Shown piece by piece: positions 1 to 5,192 of a stretch of DNA of 5,192 bases (position 1 is the stretch's first letter; every line of letters starts with the position of its first letter). Location of the stretch: NCBI GenBank assembly GCA_017501025.1, contig JAFVXS010000148.1, positions 1-5,192 of the forward strand. The letters run 5' to 3'. Made by a program: the position numbers and the translations under genes. The notes below the pieces were generated by a model, which searched no databases, had not been told where the DNA came from, and saw only the letters and a program-made list of their open reading frames with translations. Source of the stretch: Alistipes sp. GTDB lineage: Bacteria; Bacteroidota; Bacteroidia; Bacteroidales; Rikenellaceae.

Positions 1-824
1 ACGCCATAGCAAATGGTGGTCGAATGGTCGCACCACGACTTATTCAGCGTATGGAGCGTGACGGAGAGTTGCTTCACGAATTTCCCGTAAAGGAGATTGA
101 TGCGAAGATATGCAGCGATACAACGCTCCACCTCGTACGGCACTATATGGAACAGGCTGCCGAGATAGGTACAGGAGCCAATATATTCGGCAAAGAGTTT
201 CCGTTCAAAGTGGGTTTGAAGACCGGTACGGCAACCATTGCACAGGGCAATACTCTCGCAGAGGGCTACCATCTTGCATCGATGGTCACACTCTTCCCTG
301 CCGAGCAACCACGATATACAGTGATAACGGCAATCTACAAGAAGAAGAGACATCGTACAGACCCTGTTGCCGGTGCGACACTCGCAGGACCCGTACAACG
401 CAGCGTAGCGGAGTTCCTCTACAACCGTGAAGAGGCTTGGGCAAAGAGTGTCGGAGAGCAACGTCATATCGAGACCACACGCCATATCAAGGGTGGCAAT
501 ACGGCACACATTCGTCGTACGGCGGGCGAGATTGGCATACGTACACACTACGACAATCAAAGCGGATGGGGCTCTACCACAATGGGGCTCGATAAGGTGA
601 GCATAAAGGCGATAGCCACCGAACGCGACATAATGCCCGACGTTATGGGTATGGGTCTTTCGGATGCACTCTTCTTGTTGGAGAGTCGCGGGTTGAAGGT
701 CGATTTCGAGGGTAAGGGTGCTATTGTCGAGCAACATCCGAAGCCAAACGAGAGTATAAGCGAAGGTAGCCGGGTAAAGATAAGGCTGGCTAATAGTTTA
801 GAGAAACCAAAGAGTAAAAGATGA
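1..824 (+). CDS. ftsI: FtsI/PBP3-type septal peptidoglycan transpeptidase with C-terminal PASTA domain (3' part only)
   Basis: This is the C-terminal 273 codons of a class B penicillin-binding protein, which crosslinks septal peptidoglycan in the periplasm. The frame is already open at base 3 (AIANGGRMVAPRLIQ, a typical PBP transpeptidase stretch), so the ATG at 24 is internal and the true start lies upstream. The third catalytic motif KTG is at 219-227 (in GLKTGTAT). The Ser-x-x-Lys and Ser-x-Asn motifs must lie before the window. After the transpeptidase fold comes a linker of about 60 residues, then one PASTA domain at about 630-788 (MPDVMGMGLSDALFLLESRG, ending in VKIRLA), then a short basic tail and a TGA stop. 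A PASTA-bearing FtsI (SpoVD-like) is usual in Bacteroidota dcw clusters. The stop overlaps the murE start as ATGA, which suggests translational coupling. The assignment to FtsI rather than another class B PBP rests on the dcw context. Confidence 0.93.
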   Translation, partial: AIANGGRMVAPRLIQRMERDGELLHEFPVKEIDAKICSDTTLHLVRHYMEQAAEIGTGANIFGKEFPFKVGLKTGTATIAQGNTLAEGYHLASMVTLFPAEQPRYTVITAIYKKKRHRTDPVAGATLAGPVQRSVAEFLYNREEAWAKSVGEQRHIETTRHIKGGNTAHIRRTAGEIGIRTHYDNQSGWGSTTMGLDKVSIKAIATERDIMPDVMGMGLSDALFLLESRGLKVDFEGKGAIVEQHPKPNESISEGSRVKIRLANSLEKPKSKR

Positions 825-2281
825 AAATTTTAAGCGAAATAATAGCCAATATCCACCCTTTGCAGGTGGTGGGCGATGAGTCACGCAACGTTGCTACGCT
901 AACCTACGATTCGCGTCAGGCAGCTGCCGACGGATGTTTCTTTGCCATTGTAGGCACGCAGAGCGATGGTCACAACTACATCGATGCGGCCATTGCGGGC
1001 GGTTGTCGTACGATAATCTGCCAGCAATTGCCCGAAGCGTGTGCCGACGATGTCACATACGTCGTAGTCGAGGATAGCGAGATAGCTATGGCAGCCATTG
1101 CTGCGGCATACTACGACTATCCGTCACACGATTTGAAGGTCGTGGGCGTGACGGGTACTAACGGCAAAACAACGATTGCCACACTTCTCTACGACCTCAT
1201 TCGAGCTTTGGGTTACGAGTGTGGACTTATCTCGACGGTGGTCTATAAAATCGGCGAGCGTTGCGTGGAATCGACCCACACCACACCCGATGCAATCCGA
1301 CTGAACAAGATGATGCGTGAAATGGTCGATGCGGGTTGCCAATACTGCTTTATGGAGTGTTCGTCGCACTCGATTGTGCAGCATCGTATCGACTCGATAG
1401 AGTTCGACGGAGCCCTCTTCACAAATATCACGCACGACCATTTGGACTATCATAAAACCTTTATCGAGTATATCCGTGCCAAAAAGCGACTCTTTGACCA
1501 ACTGTCGAGCGAGGCCTTTGCTATCAGCAATATCGACGACCGCAATGGTGAGGTTATGCTCCAAAACTGCAAGGCCCGACAGATAAGACTTGCCCTACAA
1601 CGCAATGCCGACCTGCACTGTCGTATCTTGGAGATGACTCCGCAGGCGATGTTGCTCGCTATCGGTCACCACGAAGTGTGGGTAAATCTCGTGGGACGTT
1701 TCAACGCATACAATGTGCTGACGGTTTATGGTGCGGCATTGGAGCTGGGTTTCGACGAGATGGAGGTTTTGCAGGCACTCTCGATGTTGCACGCCGTGGA
1801 GGGTCGCTTCCAACAGATTGTGGCGACAGACTCGACCACCGTCATTGTCGATTATGCCCACACGCCCGACGCTTTGGAGAATCTGTTGCGTACGGTTACG
1901 GAGCTCCGCCAAAAGGGGCAACGCATCACCGTAGTCTGCGGATGCGGAGGCGAACGCGATGCGATGAAGCGTCCGAAGATGGCTGCCATAGCGGTAAAGT
2001 ATGCCGAGATGTCGATATTCACATCCGACAATCCTCGCTCGGAGAGCCCCGAAGCGATTCTCAACGATATGGAGCAGGGTGTCTCGACAGCGGACAACTA
2101 TCTGAAAATCGCAGACCGCGATACGGCAATCAAGACCGCCATAATGCTATCCGCTCCGGGCGATATCATCGTCATTGCCGGCAAGGGACACGAACACTAT
2201 CAGATTATCGGGCGTGAGCGTCTGCCATTCAACGACAGCGAGTGTGCCGAACGCTATCTCAAACTCTTTAACCGCAAATAA
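821..2281 (+). CDS. murE: UDP-MurNAc-L-Ala-D-Glu:meso-diaminopimelate ligase MurE
   Basis: This cytoplasmic ATP-dependent ligase adds the third stem-peptide residue to UDP-MurNAc-L-Ala-D-Glu. The 486 residues match the usual family length and all three Mur ligase domains are present. Visible motifs are: DSR at residues 30-32 in the N-terminal UDP-binding domain; Walker A TGTNGKTT at 111-118; HTTPD at 153-157; ECSSHS at 179-184; the probable carbamylated lysine in RAKKRLF (K221 by alignment from memory); YAHTPDALE at 345-353; DNPRSE at 403-408; and GKGHEHYQ at 454-461. DNPR is the signature of meso-diaminopimelate-specific MurE, whereas L-lysine enzymes carry a different motif, so DAP-type peptidoglycan is inferred. 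The ATG start overlaps the ftsI stop by 4 bases, with the first domain beginning at once. There is no strong Shine-Dalgarno sequence, so coupled translation from ftsI is likely. I see no frameshift or missing key residue. Confidence 0.97.
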   Translation: MKILSEIIANIHPLQVVGDESRNVATLTYDSRQAAADGCFFAIVGTQSDGHNYIDAAIAGGCRTIICQQLPEACADDVTYVVVEDSEIAMAAIAAAYYDYPSHDLKVVGVTGTNGKTTIATLLYDLIRALGYECGLISTVVYKIGERCVESTHTTPDAIRLNKMMREMVDAGCQYCFMECSSHSIVQHRIDSIEFDGALFTNITHDHLDYHKTFIEYIRAKKRLFDQLSSEAFAISNIDDRNGEVMLQNCKARQIRLALQRNADLHCRILEMTPQAMLLAIGHHEVWVNLVGRFNAYNVLTVYGAALELGFDEMEVLQALSMLHAVEGRFQQIVATDSTTVIVDYAHTPDALENLLRTVTELRQKGQRITVVCGCGGERDAMKRPKMAAIAVKYAEMSIFTSDNPRSESPEAILNDMEQGVSTADNYLKIADRDTAIKTAIMLSAPGDIIVIAGKGHEHYQIIGRERLPFNDSECAERYLKLFNRK

Positions 2282-2296
2282 AAACGACAAAATACA

Positions 2297-3532
2297 ATGT
2301 TACAGGCACTTTTTGAGTATCTACACAACAACTTCGACATCCCCGGAACAGGTCTCTTCCAATACCTCTCGTTTCGTGCGGTAGCGGCATTTATCCTCGC
2401 AATCATCATCCTTATCTTTGCGGGTCAGCCAATCATCAAGCTTCTGCGTCGCCAGAAAGTTGGCGAGACAATTCGCTCTCTCGGTTTGGAGGGCGAAAAA
2501 TCGAAGGCTGGAACTCCGACTATGGGCGGCATACTGATTTTGGGAGCAATTCTGATACCGACACTATTGGTCGGCAAACTCGACAATATCTATATCCAAC
2601 TGATGTTGGTGACGACCATCTGGTGCGGCACGATAGGCTTTATCGATGACTATATCAAGGTCTTCCGCCACAACAAAGATGGTTTGAACGGACGTATGAA
2701 GATTGTGGGTCAGATAGGCTTGGGAATTATCGTCGGCTCGGTGATGTTCTTCTCGGCTGACGTTGTGGTACGTCGTCACTCGACCATAACGCCGCAGGAG
2801 CAGGTCGCCGAGGGCAATGTCATCAGTTCGGTACACTCGGTCGTGGTATCGAAAATCGATGAAAAGAGTACCGAAACAACCATTCCGTTCGTAAAAAACA
2901 ACGAGTTCGACTACTCGTGGCTCACAGGTGGCAATCAAACCGCAGCGTGGGTGGTATATATCATCATCGCCATATTCATAATCACTGCCGTATCGAATGC
3001 GGCAAACCTTACGGACGGCATAGATGGATTGCTGACAGGCGTATCGACCCCGATATTTGCTATACTCGCCATACTCGCCTACTTGTCGGGTAACGTCATC
3101 TACTCGGACTACCTCAACATAATGTACATCCCGAACAGCGGCGAGTTGGTTGTCTTTGCCGCAGCCGTAATCGGTGCTTTGCTGGGCTTTTTGTGGTATA
3201 ACTCGCAACCAGCATCAATCTTTATGGGCGATACGGGCTCATTGGCTATCGGCGGAATCATTGCTGTATTTGCACTCTGCATACGCAAAGAGATGTTGCT
3301 GCCGATTATGTGCGGAGTCTTTGTTGCAGAGAGTTGTTCGGTAATTCTGCAACGCTACTACTTCAAATACACAAAACGCAAATATGGCGAGGGTCGTCGT
3401 ATATTCCGTATGTCGCCACTCCACCACCACTACCAAAAGGGTGGAATGGCCGACCCAAAGATTATGATACGATTTACGATTGTCTCGCTGCTGTTGGCTG
3501 CAATCAGCCTTGCAACACTCAAAATACGTTAA
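2297..3532 (+). CDS. mraY: Phospho-N-acetylmuramoyl-pentapeptide-transferase MraY
   Basis: This integral membrane enzyme transfers phospho-MurNAc-pentapeptide from UDP to undecaprenyl phosphate, giving lipid I. The 411 residues show about ten hydrophobic segments (roughly 27-45, 75-95, 100-115, 133-154, 216-236, 250-268, 284-300, 314-329, 333-350 and 389-407). Conserved cytoplasmic motifs are all present: KAGTPTMGG at 70-78, the catalytic aspartate pair in FIDDY (D117/D118), NLTDGIDGL at 237-245, FMGDTGSLA at 309-317 with the active-site D312, and the three-histidine motif SPLHHHYQ at 373-380. Between the fourth and fifth segments lies an extra stretch of about 55-60 residues, typical of Bacteroidota MraY, which explains the length compared with about 360 in E. 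coli. It starts 15 bases after murE behind an A-rich leader without a Shine-Dalgarno sequence, and ends with TAA 3 bases before murD. Confidence 0.97.
   Translation: MLQALFEYLHNNFDIPGTGLFQYLSFRAVAAFILAIIILIFAGQPIIKLLRRQKVGETIRSLGLEGEKSKAGTPTMGGILILGAILIPTLLVGKLDNIYIQLMLVTTIWCGTIGFIDDYIKVFRHNKDGLNGRMKIVGQIGLGIIVGSVMFFSADVVVRRHSTITPQEQVAEGNVISSVHSVVVSKIDEKSTETTIPFVKNNEFDYSWLTGGNQTAAWVVYIIIAIFIITAVSNAANLTDGIDGLLTGVSTPIFAILAILAYLSGNVIYSDYLNIMYIPNSGELVVFAAAVIGALLGFLWYNSQPASIFMGDTGSLAIGGIIAVFALCIRKEMLLPIMCGVFVAESCSVILQRYYFKYTKRKYGEGRRIFRMSPLHHHYQKGGMADPKIMIRFTIVSLLLAAISLATLKIR
2759..2932 (+). other. Extracytoplasmic loop insertion in MraY
   Basis: Residues of about 155-212 of MraY form a hydrophilic segment between two membrane helices, containing VVVRRHSTITPQEQ and TTIPFVKNNEFDYSWL. 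By topology it should face the periplasm. The E. coli enzyme has no segment of this size here. From memory, Bacteroides MraY proteins carry a similar insertion that includes a TTIPFVKNN-like stretch. Its function is not known to me. The edges are approximate. Confidence 0.6.
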
Positions 3533-3535
3533 ACG

Positions 3536-4006
3536 ATGGCACGCAAAGCGAAAAAAATTGTTGTACTCGGTGGCGGCATAAGCGGCTACGGCTCGGCTAT
3601 TCTGGCACACCAAAAGGGTTTTGATACGTTTCTCTCCGATGCAGGAACCATAAAGCCGCTCTATCGTGAACGATTGGAGGAGGCCGGTGTTCCTTACGAG
3701 CAGGGCGGACACACCATAGAGCGAATTTTGGCAGCAGATTGCGTTGTCAAATCGCCCGGTATTCCCGATACGGTGCCTATCGTCAAGGCTCTGCGAGAGC
3801 AGGGTACGCCGATAATCTCCGAGATGGAGTTTGCATACCCCTACCTCGGCAATGCCCGCACAATCTGTATTACGGGCAGTAACGGCAAGACCACAACCAC
3901 ATCGCTCATCTACAAGATTTTGTGCGATGCAGGCTACTCGGTCGCTTTGGGTGGCAATATCGGCGAGTCGTTCGCACACTCGGTGGCAAAGGGCGGATAC
4001 GATTAG
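3536..4006 (+). CDS. N-terminal MurD fragment (156 residues, up to the amber codon)
   Basis: The ATG start gives MARKAKKIVVLGGGISGYG, which is the expected MurD N-terminus. The fragment contains the UDP-MurNAc-binding domain (glycine-rich loop at 11-17; KSPGIP at 72-77; SEMEFA at 95-100) and the beginning of the central ATPase domain with Walker A GSNGKTTTT at 114-122 and GGNIGESF at 139-146. It ends at GGYD. It lacks the Mg2+-binding glutamate of LELSS, the carbamylated lysine and the whole C-terminal domain, so alone it should have no ligase activity. Its start and frame are secure, but whether a stable truncated protein exists is unknown. Confidence 0.6.
   Translation: MARKAKKIVVLGGGISGYGSAILAHQKGFDTFLSDAGTIKPLYRERLEEAGVPYEQGGHTIERILAADCVVKSPGIPDTVPIVKALREQGTPIISEMEFAYPYLGNARTICITGSNGKTTTTSLIYKILCDAGYSVALGGNIGESFAHSVAKGGYD
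4004..4006 (+). other. In-frame amber (TAG) codon inside murD
   Basis: The codons read GGA TAC GAT TAG TAT GTT TTG GAG TTG AGT TCG, that is GYD-stop-YVLELSS. YVLELSSFQL is also the E. coli MurD sequence at this point, so the frame is correct on both sides. Single-base changes that would restore sense give Tyr, Gln, Glu, Lys, Leu, Ser or Trp. In E. coli the equivalent position is leucine, from memory. Tyrosine would also be natural before YVLE. Other family members tolerate variation here, so I cannot name the original residue. Confidence 0.95.
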
Positions 4007-4012
4007 TATGTT

Positions 4013-4918
4013 TTGGAGTTGAGTTCGTTCCAACTCGACGGAATGTTCCGTTTCCGTGCCGATATCGCAGTGCTGATGAATGTCACACCCGACCATCTCG
4101 ACCGCTACGACTACCAATTCGACAACTATCTGCGGTCGAAGATGCGTATCACGCAAAACCAACGCACGACCGACGCCTTCATATTCTCTGCCGACGACAA
4201 GGAGATTGAACGCGGAATGGAGATGACCCCCGTACGGGCTCGACTGCTGCCATTTATGGCACACTCGGCGATGGCCTCGGCGGCGGGCGATGCATTTGCC
4301 GATGGCGATGGACAGCTGACCGTAAGAGTTGGCAACCGTTCGCTGACACTCGACGCAAACCGAATGAAAATCAAAGGACTACACAACACATACAACGCTA
4401 TGGCTGCGGCTTTGGCAGCTTTGGCAGCCGACGTCGAACCATCGGTTATCGAGCAGTCGATTTACGACTTTTCGCCTATCGAGCATCGATTGGAGCCTGC
4501 GGGAGTAATCGACGGTGTGGAGTATATCAACGACTCAAAGGCTACGAATGTCGATTCGGTATGGTATGCCCTCGGAGCGATGACACGTCGCACGATTTGG
4601 ATTGCGGGCGGTACCGACAAGGGCAACGACTATGAGGTGCTGAAACCTTTGGTACGCGAAAAGGTGGCAGCGTTGGTATGTATGGGCGTGGATAACTCGA
4701 AACTGCTGGCTGCATTTGGCGACACTGTCGAGCAGATAGTCTCGACATCATCGCTCGACGAGGCTATGGAGGCTGCACGACGTTTGGCAAAAGAGGGCGA
4801 TACGGTGTTGCTCTCGCCGGCTTGTGCAAGTTTCGACCTATTCAAAAACTACGAACAGCGTGGCACACTCTTCAAGGAGTGGGTTCGACGCGAAACGGAA
4901 AAAGAGGGAGCAAAATAG
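4013..4918 (+). CDS. C-terminal MurD part downstream of the amber codon
   Basis: This is the open remainder of murD. The boundary at 4013 is only the first possible non-ATG start (TTG, Leu160 of the full frame); the first in-frame ATG is at 4043. Numbering by the full frame, it carries LELSSFQLD at 160-168 (E161 is the expected Mg2+ ligand), TPDHLDRY at 184-191, the probable carbamylated lysine in YLRSKMR (K202), and the domain 2/3 junction HRLE at 317-320. NDSKATN at 332-338, GGTDKG at 358-363, SPACASFD at 427-434 and FKNYEQRG at 436-443 follow. All match intact MurD. No Shine-Dalgarno sequence is evident before 4013, so independent translation is doubtful. It ends with TAG. Confidence 0.55.
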   Translation: MELSSFQLDGMFRFRADIAVLMNVTPDHLDRYDYQFDNYLRSKMRITQNQRTTDAFIFSADDKEIERGMEMTPVRARLLPFMAHSAMASAAGDAFADGDGQLTVRVGNRSLTLDANRMKIKGLHNTYNAMAAALAALAADVEPSVIEQSIYDFSPIEHRLEPAGVIDGVEYINDSKATNVDSVWYALGAMTRRTIWIAGGTDKGNDYEVLKPLVREKVAALVCMGVDNSKLLAAFGDTVEQIVSTSSLDEAMEAARRLAKEGDTVLLSPACASFDLFKNYEQRGTLFKEWVRRETEKEGAK

Positions 4919-4921
4919 GAG
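4917..4921 (+). promoter_or_regulatory. AGGAG ribosome-binding-like site before ftsW
   Basis: AGGAG overlaps the murD TAG stop and lies only 3 bases before the ftsW ATG. This is shorter than the usual 5-9 base spacing, so it may be fortuitous. It is the only purine-rich site in the window that resembles a Shine-Dalgarno sequence next to a gene start. Bacteroidota generally rely little on such sites. Ribosomes finishing murD could also reinitiate directly at this ATG. Confidence 0.3.
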
Positions 4922-4924
4922 ATA

Positions 4925-5192
4925 ATGGAGCAAGAGAATCAACATATACCCCGACAGCAGGTCCCTTCGATACTCTCGAAGGTCAAGATTTTACGAGGCG
5001 ATAGCGTGCTATGGGTCATCGTGCCTATTCTCTTTATCGTCTCGGTGTTGGTTGTCTATTCGTCGGTGGCAAAGATGGGCTATGCCGATATGGGCAGCGA
5101 GACAAACTCGATATTGATGAAGCACCTGCTAACGATTGGTGCGGGTTTGATATCGATGTTTATTGCCTACGTACTCGGTAGCCGCATCTACC
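4925..5192 (+). CDS. ftsW: FtsW, septal SEDS-family peptidoglycan glycosyltransferase (5' part only)
   Basis: The first 89 codons of an open frame that runs off the window. SEDS proteins of this kind polymerise lipid II into septal glycan together with FtsI. A hydrophilic N-terminus of about 25 residues (MEQENQHIPRQQVPS) precedes a KILRGDSVLW stretch typical of FtsW/RodA entry into the membrane. Hydrophobic segment 1 is at about residues 29-46, ending in VLVVYSSVA, where the family has a VYSAS-like motif. A short external loop follows, then segment 2 at about 67-84. Catalytic residues lie beyond the window. RodA has similar N-terminal features, but the position directly after murD in a dcw cluster strongly favours FtsW. 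It begins 6 bases after the murD stop and in the same reading frame. Confidence 0.9.
   Translation, partial: MEQENQHIPRQQVPSILSKVKILRGDSVLWVIVPILFIVSVLVVYSSVAKMGYADMGSETNSILMKHLLTIGAGLISMFIAYVLGSRIY

Larger units (their letters stand above)
3536..4918 (+). pseudogene. murD: murD (UDP-MurNAc-L-alanine:D-glutamate ligase) interrupted by one in-frame TAG
   Basis: MurD is the cytoplasmic ATP-dependent ligase that adds D-Glu to UDP-MurNAc-L-Ala, the step before MurE. The reading frame spans 460 codons, close to the family norm of about 440-450, and keeps all three Mur ligase domains in one frame. However, codon 157 is TAG (4004-4006). Translation should stop there, leaving the UDP-binding domain and less than half of the ATPase domain. 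No indel, second stop or missing motif is seen, so the gene looks freshly mutated or miscalled rather than decayed. MurD is normally essential and the neighbours on both sides are intact. I label it pseudogene because the sequence as given cannot encode a complete enzyme under the standard code. A functional gene with a base-call error is quite possible. It starts 3 bases after mraY and ends 6 bases before ftsW. Confidence 0.85.

Noticed and set aside
24..824. ATG at 24 as the true start of the first gene
   Set aside because: The frame is open upstream to the window edge and encodes AIANGGR, a conserved part of the transpeptidase domain, so the gene starts before the window.
1678..2217. 179-codon open frame in another + frame inside murE
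   Set aside because: Fully inside the conserved C-terminal half of murE; the product is Arg/Gly/Cys-rich and unlike any protein I recognise.
2564..3208. 214-codon open frame on the minus strand inside mraY
   Set aside because: Antisense shadow of the conserved MraY coding sequence, rich in Tyr, Asp, Arg and Val, with no domain or start signal recognised.
3532..3536. Promoter or terminator between genes of the cluster
   Set aside because: Gaps are 15, 3 and 6 bases and one pair overlaps by 4, leaving no room. No GC-rich hairpin followed by a T-run is visible, and no convincing Bacteroidota TTTG / TAnnTTTG promoter pair was noticed at the junctions.
4016..4036. Inverted repeat GAGTTG / CAACTC with a 9-base loop, 10 bases after the internal TAG, considered as a readthrough-stimulating hairpin
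   Set aside because: Only 6 base pairs, and it falls in codons fixed by the conserved ELSSFQLD motif, so chance is enough to explain it. It is not strong enough to support programmed readthrough or pyrrolysine/selenocysteine-type recoding.
3239..4264. 341-codon open frame on the minus strand across the mraY/murD junction
   Set aside because: It lies entirely opposite conserved coding sequence. Its product has no recognisable domain and is rich in Cys, His, Arg and Val as expected of a shadow frame. It stays open because the genes above it rarely use TTA, CTA and TCA codons in the relevant register.
4013..4918. A genuine split MurD made of two cooperating polypeptides, the second starting at TTG 4013
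   Set aside because: The break falls inside the central ATPase domain just before a core beta-strand motif, not at a domain border. There is no Shine-Dalgarno sequence or ATG at the break, and the two parts are in the same frame separated by one stop codon, which fits a point change better.

Overview
The window is an uninterrupted piece of a bacterial division and cell wall (dcw) cluster, all on the + strand, in the order ftsI (3' end), murE, mraY, murD, ftsW (5' end). The organism is most likely a member of the Bacteroidota, probably Bacteroidales. Three features point there: a C-terminal PASTA domain on the division transpeptidase, the extra extracytoplasmic segment in MraY with its TTIPFVKNNEFDY stretch, and the absence of murF between murE and mraY. 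Starts are mostly A-rich without a good Shine-Dalgarno sequence, as is usual in that phylum. Base composition looks close to 50% GC by eye. A Rikenellaceae/Alistipes-like source is possible but cannot be fixed from the sequence.

Layout: 1-824 is the end of the FtsI/PBP transpeptidase, with the KTG motif and PASTA domain. 821-2281 is murE, overlapping ftsI by 4 bases. 2297-3532 is mraY, after a 15-base gap. 3536-4918 is murD, after a 3-base gap. 4925 to the window edge is the start of ftsW, after a 6-base gap. There is no non-coding stretch longer than 15 bases, and I see no RNA gene, mobile element, CRISPR array, terminator or internal promoter. The genes are very probably co-transcribed from a promoter upstream of the window.

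Together the genes make lipid-linked peptidoglycan precursor and build the septal wall. MurD adds D-Glu and MurE adds the third residue (meso-diaminopimelate, judging by its DNPR motif). MraY moves the finished phospho-MurNAc-pentapeptide to undecaprenyl phosphate. FtsW polymerises glycan and FtsI crosslinks it at the septum.

The one real anomaly is in murD. A single in-frame TAG (4004-4006) cuts an otherwise intact, full-length murD reading frame into a 156-residue N-terminal piece and a 301-codon C-terminal piece, immediately before the conserved YVLELSSFQL motif. Because MurD is normally essential and nothing else in the gene is damaged, a base-call error or a point nonsense mutation is more likely than old decay. 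Amber suppression or readthrough is a less likely alternative. I found no evidence of a previously undescribed system.
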